The notes below the pieces were generated by a model. The model saw only the letters and a program-made list of their open reading frames with translations, was not told the DNA's origin and ran no database searches. The translations under genes were made by a program, and so were the position numbers. DNA of 53,112 bases, taken from Corallococcus exercitus. Its GTDB lineage: Bacteria > Myxococcota > Myxococcia > Myxococcales > Myxococcaceae. Each line of letters begins with the position of its first letter. The stretch's first letter is position 1. The stretch lies in the NCBI RefSeq assembly GCF_003611585.1, contig NZ_RAVW01000008.1:1-53112 (forward strand). Reading direction: 5' to 3'. Shown piece after piece: positions 1-8,830 of the stretch.

Positions 1-3
1 GCA

Positions 4-35
4 CAGCCAGCGTTGATCATGCCTGACGCTGGCTG
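4..35. terminator. 10-bp inverted repeat, possible terminator
   Basis: CAGCCAGCGT (4-13) and ACGCTGGCTG (26-35) pair perfectly around a 12-nt loop. The hairpin lies about 90 nt past the end of the zinc-ribbon gene, which is read leftward. No T tract follows on either strand, so it could be a factor-independent-like terminator for a gene outside the window, an mRNA 3' stabiliser, or a chance repeat. Bases 36-123 show nothing else that I can support. Confidence 0.35.
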
Positions 36-123
36 GCAACCTCCTGATGCCTTCCGAAGCCGGGTCCAATGCCGGTGTTTGATCCACCAGGTTGATTTTC
101 CGGCCTGAGATCAGGGACAGCCC

Positions 124-1596
124 CTAGTGGACGCCCGAGAGCCGCGCGGCCGAGGTGGGTTGCCCCTGCGCCATTCGCTTCGCTGCGTCTGGCAGCCAGA
201 ACACCTCCGTGGCCTGGCGTGACAGATAGACATTGAGCACCACCGCGAGGTTCTCCCTCCCGCCCCAATCGAAGACCTCGCGGACCGCGACGCCGACGAT
301 GCGAAGGTCGGTCTCGGCCAGTCCGAGGTCCTTCACAGCCATCTGCAACGAGAGCATGTCCGTGTGGACCCGCAGCGCGGTGCCAACGCCAGGAACCTTC
401 GCCGAGAAGACCTCCTTGCCATCCGACCTCATGAGCATCAACAGCGGCTGTGCGAGCCCGAGCAGCGCCTCGTCGAGCGCCTGCAGGTCCGTCGGCTCAC
501 GCCGGGCCACGACGGCTTTCAGCAACCGGTGCAGGCGCGGGGCTCGCAGCAGCGGCCCGGGCCGCACCTGGGCCTGGAGCGGCTGGAGCACTTTAGCCAG
601 GTAGTCGCGCTCCCGCGCTTCGAGTTCGAGCAGCCGCGACGCATCTCCCTGGGCCTCGGCCTCGGCCCTCATCGCGTTCACGGTCGCGAGGAAGACGTCC
701 ACGTCGCCATTCAATGGGAGGGGGTCATTCGTCAGCGCGATGAGCGCGATGCCTTCGGGGCGGTGAACCTTCAAGCAGAGGGGCAGCCGGGGGTCCAGTG
801 CCCGGACAGGCAGGCCCAGTCCAGCCAGCAACCGCGCCATGACGGCCGCACGCGGCCCGCAGTTGTGCTCGAAGCAGACGAACTGGGTGACGGGCTCCGT
901 GGCGTGCTCCAGCCGGTAGAGGTGGCGCAGCAGCACTTGCAAGCGCGTGGGCTCCGCCATCCAGGTGCTCAGGCTGTGCGTGTTGAATATCCAGAACAGC
1001 AGTCGGGGAACGGTCCTGACGTGTGGATTGGCGGGGGCGAAGATCCGAGAGAACGGCTCCCCCGGATGAAGGAGCCGTGCGGGGCGCTGCGCATCCCAGG
1101 CCTGTGGCCCGAGCGCGCGCAGCATGTCCTCCAGTTCCTCCACGGGCTTGTCACTTCCATGCCCCAGCGTGGCGACACAGACGCTGTCACCCACAGAGGA
1201 GAGGTCGGGCTCCATGTCCTCGGGCACGGGGATCCGCTCGATCCGGTGTCCCGGAGGCACCGTGGAGGGCGGGGCGGTCGTGGCGGGCGGCTCGCCCAGC
1301 AACTCCTGCTCCGTCTCCTGCAGCGCGCGAATGTAATCCGGGTGCGAAGTGTCCAACAGGAAGCGGAAGGTCTGGCGTGCACCGCACTTGCCGCAGTGCA
1401 TCTCATGCACTTCGAGCTTGAGGTGCAATGCCGCCTCCGACCCCGGCTTCGTCGAACGCTCCAGCGACTGCCAGACCCCACCACAACGGCAGGGGTGCGA
1501 GCGAATGTATGCGTACTCCTGGTCGATGGAGGTGACGGGAATGGGTTCGGGTTCGGCGGAGGGACGCTTGCCAAACCACCGGCTCAAGAAGCTCAT
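124..1596 (-). CDS. Hypothetical protein with N-terminal zinc ribbon
   Basis: A 490-residue protein that I do not recognise. Residues about 36-73 hold two cysteine pairs (HPCRCGG and MHCGKCG), which look like a four-cysteine zinc ribbon, as used for nucleic-acid or protein binding. The rest has no signal peptide or membrane segment. A middle segment has further cysteines (VCFEHNCGPR) and the C-terminal part is mixed alpha/beta. The ATG at 1596 is chosen over the adjacent GTG (1599) because AGGAG sits six bases upstream of it. The gene is alone and diverges from the vWA gene. Function is unknown; the zinc ribbon is read from the sequence, the role is not. Confidence 0.75.
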   Translation of the reverse strand: MSFLSRWFGKRPSAEPEPIPVTSIDQEYAYIRSHPCRCGGVWQSLERSTKPGSEAALHLKLEVHEMHCGKCGARQTFRFLLDTSHPDYIRALQETEQELLGEPPATTAPPSTVPPGHRIERIPVPEDMEPDLSSVGDSVCVATLGHGSDKPVEELEDMLRALGPQAWDAQRPARLLHPGEPFSRIFAPANPHVRTVPRLLFWIFNTHSLSTWMAEPTRLQVLLRHLYRLEHATEPVTQFVCFEHNCGPRAAVMARLLAGLGLPVRALDPRLPLCLKVHRPEGIALIALTNDPLPLNGDVDVFLATVNAMRAEAEAQGDASRLLELEARERDYLAKVLQPLQAQVRPGPLLRAPRLHRLLKAVVARREPTDLQALDEALLGLAQPLLMLMRSDGKEVFSAKVPGVGTALRVHTDMLSLQMAVKDLGLAETDLRIVGVAVREVFDWGGRENLAVVLNVYLSRQATEVFWLPDAAKRMAQGQPTSAARLSGVH

Positions 1597-1927
1597 CACG
1601 CTCTCCTTCGAAGCATGGAAAGGACCTCGGACGAGACGCTACCAAGGCATTGGCAAACGCATCACGTTACGCATCGCATCCATTCTCACAGTGAACGCAC
1701 CACGCGCCTGCTTCTGGCAGGGCTCCTGGACCGCTTGAGCGCTCTGGACCGAGGCCCGCGGCGAGGTCGAATAGCCCCCGCGTGTCAGTCCGTGCCCGGC
1801 CGCCGCGTCATGCTACGGTGAGGGGTGCCGCTCGCGGGACTGTGATGCGATTTCCGAAACGAGCCTTTGGAGCTTGACTAGCTGATCGTGTCCGCCTTCC
1901 CCGAGCGGCGCTGCCTCTTCAGGAAGG
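1597..1927. other. 331-bp noncoding gap between divergent genes
   Basis: No convincing gene or RNA is visible. The gap must hold the promoters of the zinc-ribbon gene (leftward) and the vWA gene (rightward). A TTGACT at 1875-1880 is a possible -35 but has no clear -10 at 16-18 bp, and TACGGT near 1811-1816 is only a weak -10 candidate. I see no strong inverted repeat. Confidence 0.5.
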
Positions 1928-3421
1928 GTGAATCCCCGGATGGACATCGCCGGAGCACGTGCCGAGCAGGTCGCCCGTGAGGACCTGGTCATGTTCGTCA
2001 ACGCGTGCTTCTCGTGCACCGGACAGCGCGAGTTCTACAACGACGGGCGCGGGCAGGCGGTGTCCATCGAGTTCCTGCACGCCTACATCCTCGGGAACTA
2101 CCGCCGCCTCTACACGCGCACGCTGGCCGCGGGCATCAACCACTTCAACCAGGCGCAGATCATCCTCAACCTGCTGGCGAGCGGAAAGCAGACCCCGTCC
2201 GCGGACCGGCACGAGGAAGGCGCGCTCATCGCGGCGGCGCTCCGGGCCCTGCCGCCCCAGCGGGCCTACCGGGTGCTGGACGTGCTGCGCGAGCGGCGCA
2301 TCAACAACCGCCGCTCCCGCGCCATCGTGCGCGAGTTCCTGAAGGGGCGCGCGGACCTGCACTTCGACGCGGTGAAGTACCGCTCCAAGCTGCGCGCCGC
2401 CGTGGCGCACGGCCACCTCAAGCTTCCCGGGGAGCTCAACCCCTTCCTCTTCCACGGCTGGCGCAAGCGCGTGTTCCAGGCCCCCCTGCTGGAGACGTTC
2501 CGCAAGGCCCACTACGACGCCTCCGCCCTCTTCGAGCTGCCCTACACCGTCGCCGAGGGGCTCGCCGCGAAGCACCAGCTGTCCCGGGATGTCTTCCTGA
2601 AGAAGATCGAGCCGCGCCTCACCGCCGGCGAGCGGCTGCGCTTGCAGAGCTCGGCCACGCGCGCCCAAGGGGCCATCGCCCTCGACCTGGGGCGCACGCC
2701 GCTCACCCGGCTGGCGCTCTACGTGCTCTCCCTCCCGCTGGAGGTGCGACGGGAGCGGCTGGCGGAGCTGAACACGGCGCTCGAGCGGGCGGCGGTGAAC
2801 AGTCTGCGGCGGGCCTCGGTGCCCCTGGGCCGGGTGGCCGCCGTGCTGGACAACAGCTACTCCGCCTCGGGCTCGAGCGAGAAGCGCCGCCGGCCCCTCG
2901 GGATGGCGCTCGCGGCGCACTACCTGCTGGCCGCCACGGCGCGCGAATACCGCGCGTTCTGGATGCACCCTCCCGAGCATCCCCTGCTCTCGCGCGCCCG
3001 AGGACAGACGGACCTCGCCACCCCGCTGCTGGACGCGCTGGACTGGATGCCCGAGCTGGTGGTCGTCGTGTCGGATGGCTACGACAACGATCCGCCCAAC
3101 GCCGTGGCCGAGGTCACCCGCCTGTTTCGCACGAAGCTGGACCCCGCCCGCCGCACCACCATCATCCACGCCAACCCCGTGTTCGCCTCGGAGCTGTACG
3201 CGCCCCGGGGCATCGGGACGCACGTGCCCACCGTGGGCGTGCGGGACGCGGAGGACCTGCCCACGGTGCTCGGCTTCGCGCGCTTCGCCGAGGGGGCCTC
3301 TCCCCTGGCGGAGCTCGAGGACTACCTGGCGGCGCGCGTGCGGCGGATGCTTGAGCACACGCCTGGCAGCCGCTCCGGGACCGAGTCACCGGAAGAGTCG
3401 CTCGACGAGGAGGTGGCATGA
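1928..3421 (+). CDS. vWA-domain protein with helical N-terminal half (Ro60/TROVE-like layout)
   Basis: This 497-residue protein has about 290 N-terminal residues rich in helical, repeat-like segments, followed by a von Willebrand A domain. The metal-ion-dependent adhesion site is visible: DNSYS at residues 308-312 fits DxSxS, with T361 and the SDGYDND strand (D383) completing the set. The layout, helical repeats followed by vWA, is that of Ro60/TROVE RNA-binding proteins, but I cannot confirm a TROVE domain. The GTG at 1928 has AGGA close upstream; the ATG at 1940 is the alternative, and neither has ideal spacing. The stop overlaps the start of the next gene (ATGA), so the two are translationally coupled and probably act together. 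No signal peptide, so it is presumably cytosolic. Confidence 0.75.
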   Translation: MNPRMDIAGARAEQVAREDLVMFVNACFSCTGQREFYNDGRGQAVSIEFLHAYILGNYRRLYTRTLAAGINHFNQAQIILNLLASGKQTPSADRHEEGALIAAALRALPPQRAYRVLDVLRERRINNRRSRAIVREFLKGRADLHFDAVKYRSKLRAAVAHGHLKLPGELNPFLFHGWRKRVFQAPLLETFRKAHYDASALFELPYTVAEGLAAKHQLSRDVFLKKIEPRLTAGERLRLQSSATRAQGAIALDLGRTPLTRLALYVLSLPLEVRRERLAELNTALERAAVNSLRRASVPLGRVAAVLDNSYSASGSSEKRRRPLGMALAAHYLLAATAREYRAFWMHPPEHPLLSRARGQTDLATPLLDALDWMPELVVVVSDGYDNDPPNAVAEVTRLFRTKLDPARRTTIIHANPVFASELYAPRGIGTHVPTVGVRDAEDLPTVLGFARFAEGASPLAELEDYLAARVRRMLEHTPGSRSGTESPEESLDEEVA

Positions 3422-4608
3422 AGGAGGGCGGCAAGAGCGTGGTGCGGCGGCTGCCGCTCACGGGGCTGCGGCTCGCGCCCTCGCAGGTCTGGGGGAGCAT
3501 CCGCCTGGTGCCCGTGCTGCGCGATGACATCCCCGGAGACCTGCGCATCACCCGCAGGAGCTACGACGAGGACGTGGGCGTCGTGTCGCTCCAGGGTGGG
3601 CTGATGGAGCCCGGACTCCACTACACGTCCTACGTCCCCCATGGCCTGGTGGTGGACTGGGACGACAAGGGCGCGGCGGTGACGCCCGAGACCCGGCTGC
3701 GCAAGCCCGAGGGCAAGGAGGGCAAGAGCCTCAAGCACGGGCCCTTCTCCTCGACGCGGGTGCTGCACCGCATGGTGCACCGCGAGGACAAGAACCGGCT
3801 GCGGCTGCTGCCCATGCACCTGACGATGGAGGGCTTCCTCGCGCTGTACTTCGGCGGGCCGGAGGTGGCGTGGAGCGAGTACTCCCAGGAGGCCCTCTCC
3901 CAGGGGCTCAACCCCCGGGGCGAGTGGGCTTACTCGGGCTGGGCCAGCGCGGCCTTCGCGGAGGCGCTGCGCATCTTCGAGCTGCACGAGCGCCAGGTGG
4001 GCATGCTCATCTTCCAGGCGGACGCGCTGCTCTCCTGCGCCATCGTCTCGCACCCCGACGACTACCGCGCCCTGCACCGGGCCCTGCTCGAGGACTTCTA
4101 CGGGGACCTGCTCGTGCAGTACGGCTTCCTGGGAGACGCGCCCGTGCTGGGGCTGGGCGTGGAGGATGCGCGGGTGAACTCGATGAAGGACCTGCGGACC
4201 GCCATCGAGCGCATGCGCGCGGACTGGGCGGACTTCATGGGCTTCATGGCGGAGGGCGTCATCGGCGCCGAGGTGGTCACCTCCCCCGTCTACGAGGCCG
4301 GTCCCTTCCACCTCCAGCGCTTCATCACGGGCCTGTCGCCTTCGGAGGAGAACCACATGGGCGAGGCCATCCTGCGCGGCGACGGCACGGTCGAGTACCT
4401 CAAGACCTACCGGCTCTCGGCGGCGCAGACGCGCCGGGCCTACCTGCTCAAGCAGCTCGCGCAGGGGGGCTGGAGCCTGGAGCGCACCGCCGAGCAGCTC
4501 AAGACGACCCGGGACGAGCTCATCGTCCGACTGCGCAACGCGGGCTTCGGCTACCTGCTCAAGGAGCACGTGCTCAAGGCGGCCGAGACCCGGCTCGCGC
4601 GGCGCTGA
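3418..4608 (+). CDS. ARPP-2-like protein with C-terminal Fis-type helix-turn-helix
   Basis: A 396-residue partner of the vWA protein; its ATG overlaps the upstream stop. The N-terminus (RLPLTGLRLAPSQVWGSIRL) resembles proteins labelled ARPP-2, which I recall next to vWA genes in other bacteria; this is recollection, not a search. The last 55 residues (LAQGGWSLERTAEQLKTTRD, then a GFGYLL helix) match the shape of a Fis-type helix-turn-helix, so DNA or RNA binding is plausible. The central region is mixed, with a conserved-looking tryptophan and acidic stretch and no membrane segments. Biochemical function is unknown. The pair may be a stress, RNA-repair or conflict module. A strong hairpin follows the stop. 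Confidence 0.65.
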   Translation: MKEGGKSVVRRLPLTGLRLAPSQVWGSIRLVPVLRDDIPGDLRITRRSYDEDVGVVSLQGGLMEPGLHYTSYVPHGLVVDWDDKGAAVTPETRLRKPEGKEGKSLKHGPFSSTRVLHRMVHREDKNRLRLLPMHLTMEGFLALYFGGPEVAWSEYSQEALSQGLNPRGEWAYSGWASAAFAEALRIFELHERQVGMLIFQADALLSCAIVSHPDDYRALHRALLEDFYGDLLVQYGFLGDAPVLGLGVEDARVNSMKDLRTAIERMRADWADFMGFMAEGVIGAEVVTSPVYEAGPFHLQRFITGLSPSEENHMGEAILRGDGTVEYLKTYRLSAAQTRRAYLLKQLAQGGWSLERTAEQLKTTRDELIVRLRNAGFGYLLKEHVLKAAETRLARR

Positions 4609-4613
4609 GCGCT

Positions 4614-4641
4614 ACGCCCCGGGCAGCTCCTCCCGGGGCGT
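4614..4641. terminator. 10-bp GC-rich hairpin between convergent genes
   Basis: ACGCCCCGGG (4614-4623) pairs perfectly with CCCGGGGCGT (4632-4641) across an 8-nt loop, six bases after the ARPP-2-like stop. It lies between two convergent genes (the other ends at 4717), so it can serve both strands. There is no T run, as is usual in such high-GC genomes. Confidence 0.7.
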
Positions 4642-4716
4642 GAACGCGGACCCGGCGCCTCGGGCTTCCCAGTCCACTCGCCGTGTCCTCTCCATCATCC
4701 GCCCCTTCGCACCTGC

Positions 4717-7308
4717 CTACAGGAGCTCGACGTAGCCGTCCGTTCCATGCACGCGGATCCGCTGTCCATCCCGGATCCGCCGGGTGGCGTGCTCCACTCC
4801 CACGACGGCCGGCAGGCCGTACTCCCGCGCTATCACCGAGCCGTGGCTCATCAGGCCTCCGACCTCCGTCACCAGTCCCTTGACCGAGACGAACACAGGC
4901 GTCCAGCTGGGGTCCGTGTAGGCGGTGACCAGGATGTCGCCCGGCTCGGGATGGGCCTCCGCCATGTCCAGGATGACGCGGGCTCGCCCCTCGATGGTTC
5001 CGGCGGAGACCGCCAGGCCCACCAGCGCTCCAGCGGGCAGGTTGTCGCGCCGGTACGCGCCGGTGATGACCTCGCCATCCGACGTGAGCACCCGGGGCGG
5101 CGTGAGCGCTTGATATGACCTGAACGTGTCCTTGCGCTGGCGGATGAGCTGCGCATCCACCTGGTTCGTGCGCACGACGTCCTGGAGCTCCTGGAACGTG
5201 AGGTAGAAGATGTCTTCCTTCTCCTGCACCACGCGAGCCCGCACCAGGCGCTCGGCTTCCTTCATCAAGGCCTGCTTGTAGACGAAGTAGCGGTTGATCT
5301 TTCCGTACTTCGGATACTCCCGATAGCCAACGAAGGTCCGGACCCGGTCGATCATCCGCTTCGTCTCCTCGGCCTTCCCTGCCCCGTCGGGCAAGGCCCG
5401 CAGGCGCTCCAGCACGTCCTGCTCCTTCTTCCAGGCCTCCTGCCGCCCCTGCTCGAAGCGCCGCTTGCTGGCGCCCGGCTCGAAGTTCTGGATGTTGCCG
5501 AGGATGAGGGGCACGAGCGTGGTGGGGCGTTCGCTCCAACGCGGCCTCGTGATGTCGATCTCGCCGACGCAGCGCATGCCGTACCTGTCGAGATAGGCCT
5601 GGATGGCGTCCCTCGCTTCCCGCCCGCCAGCCAGCCCGGGCAGTTCGTCCAGGAAGCCGTCGTCCTTCACGCCCCGCAGAAAGGCCACCACCTCCGGATA
5701 CGGTCGGATGACGTCCGCGACGTCCAGGAGCGCCAGCCCCATCTCCGACGTGATGTTGTTTGGGACGGACTGCGTGAGCGTGTCGGCCGCGTTCTTCTCA
5801 CCCAGCCACGCTTGCAGCTGGTCGTTGAGCCACCAGGTGGCCTCCATCCCCGCCATGATCACCTGGAAGCTTCGCGGCTCGAACAAGAGCCGCTTCAGCT
5901 CCTGGAGGTCCGCCAGGATGAAGTCGAGCAGCGCCGTTCCGGACTTCGTCTGGATGTCGCGCTTCAAGACGGCGAGGGAGGCCTCGCTGCGGCGGATCAG
6001 CTCGTCGACGATGGCCGGGTCGGTTTCGAGCGGGGCCGGGGCGCCGCCAGCTGGCGCCGCGCGAGGCCCTTCGTCCGGGAGTGGCCGGATGAAGTCGCTG
6101 CGTCCGATGACGGTTCGAAGCGCGTCCCCGGTCAGCGGGTCGGACTTCCCCGCGAGCCCCAGGAGGCCCGCGCGGCCCGCTGGCGTCGCCAGGTTCTGGG
6201 TGACGTCGACGAACAGCCTCCCGCCGGCCTCGTACATCGGCCGCATGGCCGTCAGCTGGAACAGGGAGAGCCCCAGCGGCTTCAAGGCGTCGGTCATCAT
6301 CTGCTGATGGCCGACGGAGAGATAGACGTGGGTCTCCGGGTCGCCAGCCACGGGGATGGGGAACAGCGTGGTGATGGGCCGGCTCTGGACGAAGTGGAAG
6401 TCATCGTCGACCAGGCACCATTCGATGTCCTGGGGGCAGCCGAAGTGCGCTTCCATCCGCCGCCCCAGCTGCACGAGCCGCACGACCTGCGCATCCGTCA
6501 GCGCGGGCTGTTGCTGCCGCTCCGGCTCGATGGCCTGTTCCCGCGTTCCGCCCGCTGACGAGGCGAGGATGGCGAGCTGTTTGGTGCCGACCGCCTTGTC
6601 GATGACCGCGCCGTCCCGCACCTTGTAGACGTCCGCGTTCACCCGGCCGGAGACCAGCGCCTCGCCGAGGCCGAAGCTGGCCTCCACGGAGGCGATCTTC
6701 CGGTGCGAGGTGATGGGGTCGGCCGTGAACAGGATTCCGGCCGCCTGCGGGAAGACCATCCGCTGCACGACCACCGCCATGCGGACCTTCCGGTGGTCGA
6801 AGCCGTTCCGCAGCCGGTAGAGCACGGCCCGCTCGGTGAAGAGCGAGGCCCAGCACCGGCTGACGTGCTGGAGGATCGCCGCCGGTCCCACGACGTTCAG
6901 GTACGTGTCCTGCTGGCCCGCGAAGGAGGCTGTCGGCAGATCCTCCGCCGTCGCGCTCGACCGGACGGCGTAGGCGGCTTGTTCGCCGAGCTGGACGAGC
7001 TGGCGGGTGATCTCCGCCGCCAGAGCGTCAGGCATGGAAGCCCCTTCAAGGGTCCGGCGGAGTTCGGCGCTGAGCGCGCGGAGCTGCTCCCGGTCGTCCT
7101 GCTTCAGGCGCGACAGCTGTTCAAGCTGAGCATCGATCGCCGGCGCTTCCGCGAGGACCCGCTGGAAGGCTTCCGTCGTCACGCAAAAGCCAGCCGGTAC
7201 GCGGATGCCGTCCATCCGCGAAAGCTCCCCCAGATGCGCACCCTTGCCGCCAACGAGCGCGACCTGCGTCTGGCCTATCTCCTGGAGCCCCAACACGTAG
7301 CAACCCAT
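4717..7308 (-). CDS. rph: Rifamycin-inactivating phosphotransferase
   Basis: An 863-residue protein, the usual length for Rph, which inactivates rifampicin by ATP-dependent phosphorylation of its ansa-bridge hydroxyl. The N-terminal ATP-grasp (PPDK-type) domain starts GxYVLGLQEIG with VGGKGAHLGELS and continues with YAVRSSATAEDLPTASFAGQ and the GLGEALVSGRVNAD strand. A middle rifamycin-binding region begins near VYLSVGHQQMMTDALKPLGL. The C-terminal swivelling His domain carries SHGSVIAREYGLPAVVGV with the phospho-carrier histidine at residue 822. PEP synthase is the alternative, but the VGHQQMMTD block and the length favour Rph. A GGGAGG site stands seven bases before the ATG. The 151-bp upstream gap should hold its promoter; no rifamycin-associated element was recognised. 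Confidence 0.88.
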   Translation of the reverse strand: MGCYVLGLQEIGQTQVALVGGKGAHLGELSRMDGIRVPAGFCVTTEAFQRVLAEAPAIDAQLEQLSRLKQDDREQLRALSAELRRTLEGASMPDALAAEITRQLVQLGEQAAYAVRSSATAEDLPTASFAGQQDTYLNVVGPAAILQHVSRCWASLFTERAVLYRLRNGFDHRKVRMAVVVQRMVFPQAAGILFTADPITSHRKIASVEASFGLGEALVSGRVNADVYKVRDGAVIDKAVGTKQLAILASSAGGTREQAIEPERQQQPALTDAQVVRLVQLGRRMEAHFGCPQDIEWCLVDDDFHFVQSRPITTLFPIPVAGDPETHVYLSVGHQQMMTDALKPLGLSLFQLTAMRPMYEAGGRLFVDVTQNLATPAGRAGLLGLAGKSDPLTGDALRTVIGRSDFIRPLPDEGPRAAPAGGAPAPLETDPAIVDELIRRSEASLAVLKRDIQTKSGTALLDFILADLQELKRLLFEPRSFQVIMAGMEATWWLNDQLQAWLGEKNAADTLTQSVPNNITSEMGLALLDVADVIRPYPEVVAFLRGVKDDGFLDELPGLAGGREARDAIQAYLDRYGMRCVGEIDITRPRWSERPTTLVPLILGNIQNFEPGASKRRFEQGRQEAWKKEQDVLERLRALPDGAGKAEETKRMIDRVRTFVGYREYPKYGKINRYFVYKQALMKEAERLVRARVVQEKEDIFYLTFQELQDVVRTNQVDAQLIRQRKDTFRSYQALTPPRVLTSDGEVITGAYRRDNLPAGALVGLAVSAGTIEGRARVILDMAEAHPEPGDILVTAYTDPSWTPVFVSVKGLVTEVGGLMSHGSVIAREYGLPAVVGVEHATRRIRDGQRIRVHGTDGYVELL

Positions 7309-7459
7309 ACGCGTACCTCCCTCTCGCGAAAGGGCGGCACTGTACTCCTCACCGAGGAGCAGGCGATGGTGATTGGAATTTCAGGAATCATCGCCGGGAA
7401 TTCGCCGGAGATTGGTACAATGCCTTTCAACGACGGCCGGATGTCCGTGGACCCGCCGC

Positions 7460-7870
7460 CTACCGCCACGCCTTCCTGCCGCCGGTGGACCACAGCGCCC
7501 AGCCCATCAGCACGGGCTGGAAGAACAGCCGGACCAGCCGCTTGGTGTCCGTATCGAGGCCGAACGCGGAGAGGTGCTTCGCGTACTGATGCAGGTTGCC
7601 GGGAAAGACCGCCGCGAAGAAGACCGCCAGTCCCAGCCCGACGAGGGCCCGGTGCCGCTTGTTGAAGAGCAGGGTCAGCCCGAGCCCTATCTCCACGACT
7701 CCGGAGAGCAGGACCACGGTGTCCTTATCCATCGGGACCCAGTCAGGAACCTGCGCCTGGAAGGGCCCTCGCGCGAAGGAGAGATGCCCCGTGCCGGCCG
7801 CGACCATGAACGAGCCCAACAGCCCGCGCCCCACGTCCTGCAAGGGGGTGGTCCTGGTTTCTTGCAGCAC
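7460..7870 (-). CDS. DoxX-like integral membrane protein
   Basis: A 136-residue membrane protein with four likely membrane spans: LLGSFMVAAGTGHL, a VVLLSGVVEIGLGLTLLF span, LVGLGLAVFFAAVFPGNLHQ, and a C-terminal span ending QPVLMGWALWS. The NLHQYAKHLSAFGLDTDTKR loop is typical of the DoxX-like family. The start is a GTG at 7870 with GGGAGG six bases before it; the same frame stays open much further upstream only because of GC bias. The molecular role of these proteins is not settled; redox or quinone-linked functions have been suggested for relatives. It may be transcribed with the lipoprotein gene 92 bp upstream. Confidence 0.75.
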   Translation of the reverse strand: MLQETRTTPLQDVGRGLLGSFMVAAGTGHLSFARGPFQAQVPDWVPMDKDTVVLLSGVVEIGLGLTLLFNKRHRALVGLGLAVFFAAVFPGNLHQYAKHLSAFGLDTDTKRLVRLFFQPVLMGWALWSTGGRKAWR

Positions 7871-7962
7871 GTGTCGCCTCCCGCTCCAGTCCAGCCTCCC
7901 TGGAAGATGAAGAGGCCACGCGGAGGGTGCAAAGGCGGGGTCGAGCCTGCCTGGCTGCTGTC

Positions 7963-8811
7963 TCAGCCCTCCCACGCGGAGAGGCGCGTGAAGTCCCCGG
8001 CGGTGTAGCGGCCCGTCTCCAAGCCGTTGGTCACCCACGCGCCCTGGAGCCCCAGGGCTTCGTGCATGCCGCGATACGCCTGCACGTCGGTGAGGCTGGG
8101 GGCCACCCCGCCGCCCACGTCGTTCACGGTCTCCGGCGTGGTCCACTGCCGGTCTCCCGGCACGCGGTCGAACATGAAGTTGTGGTTGTGCGCGTGCGCG
8201 ACGAGCACGAAGCCACGAGCGACGTCCGCGGCCACGCGCTCCGTCACCTCGGACCGGAGCTTCGCGCCCACGCGGTCCGCGCCGGAGAAGTAGACGTGCA
8301 GCCGTCCCTGGCCGCGCAGGACGTACGCGCTGAACTCGGTGGGGTGCTCCAGCATCGGGAAGCGCCAGGCCTGCCGCTGGAAGAGCCTCCACTCCAGACA
8401 GGAAGCCGGGCCCACCGTACCGGCGCCACCTTCGAGGACGCGCGTGCTGTTCTCCGCCTCGCGTCGCAGGGGCAGCGCCAGGGCCGTGAACAGCTCGCGT
8501 GAACGCTCCAGCAGCGCACGCATCTCCACCCCGCCAGCTCCGAGCCGGGCCACCAGCGCCTCCCGGTAGCGCTGTCGCTCCGCGTCCTCGGGCGCGGGGG
8601 CCCACCACTCCGGACCGTCAGGCAGGTCGAAGCGTTCATGCAGCTCGCCGGGGATGGGGGCCTCGGTCAGCGAGATGACTTCGGCGGGGCTCGAAGGCAG
8701 CTCACACGTCGCGACGGACAGGCCCGCCTTCGCCGCGGAGCCCCCTTCCGGCTGAGGTGTCCGGCAGGCAGTGCTTCCCAGCAGAAGAGTCATCAGCGCG
8801 AGGGCTCTCAT
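7963..8811 (-). CDS. Putative lipoprotein with His-rich HAHNHN motif
   Basis: A 282-residue protein beginning with a short hydrophobic signal and a plausible lipobox (LLGSTAC), so it is probably a lipoprotein. The C-terminal third contains GFVLVAHAHNHNF followed by APSLTDVQAYRGMHEALGLQ and a WVTNG strand. The order HxHxH, then S..D, is reminiscent of JAB/MPN-type metal sites, but the spacing is longer than in known JAMM peptidases, so that reading is tentative. Otherwise I do not recognise it. Its ATG is 19 bases from the divergent GST start and it has no Shine-Dalgarno sequence, which fits a leaderless message from the shared promoter. Confidence 0.7.
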   Translation of the reverse strand: MRALALMTLLLGSTACRTPQPEGGSAAKAGLSVATCELPSSPAEVISLTEAPIPGELHERFDLPDGPEWWAPAPEDAERQRYREALVARLGAGGVEMRALLERSRELFTALALPLRREAENSTRVLEGGAGTVGPASCLEWRLFQRQAWRFPMLEHPTEFSAYVLRGQGRLHVYFSGADRVGAKLRSEVTERVAADVARGFVLVAHAHNHNFMFDRVPGDRQWTTPETVNDVGGGVAPSLTDVQAYRGMHEALGLQGAWVTNGLETGRYTAGDFTRLSAWEG

Positions 8812-8816
8812 GGGAA

Positions 8817-8823
8817 TAGACTA
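8817..8823. promoter_or_regulatory. Symmetrical -10 box shared by divergent genes
   Basis: The 7-mer TAGACTA reads TAGTCTA on the other strand, so each strand offers a TA...T -10 hexamer (TAGACT rightward, TAGTCT leftward). Counting seven bases from each hexamer puts transcription starts near 8829 (GST ATG at 8831) and at 8811 (the A of the lipoprotein ATG). Neither gene has a ribosome-binding site. No good -35 is visible on either side. Divergent transcription from symmetrical -10 elements is known in bacteria; that it happens here is inference. Confidence 0.45.
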
Positions 8824-8830
8824 GCCGCCC

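Noticed and set aside
5000-7308. PEP synthase as the identity of the 863-residue gene
   Set aside because: The N-terminal and C-terminal domains are shared by both families, but the VGHQQMMTD region and overall length fit rifamycin phosphotransferase better.
7871-8608. Upstream extension of the DoxX-like frame
   Set aside because: The extension overlaps the lipoprotein gene in another frame and has no motif; a GTG with GGGAGG upstream gives a normal DoxX-like length.
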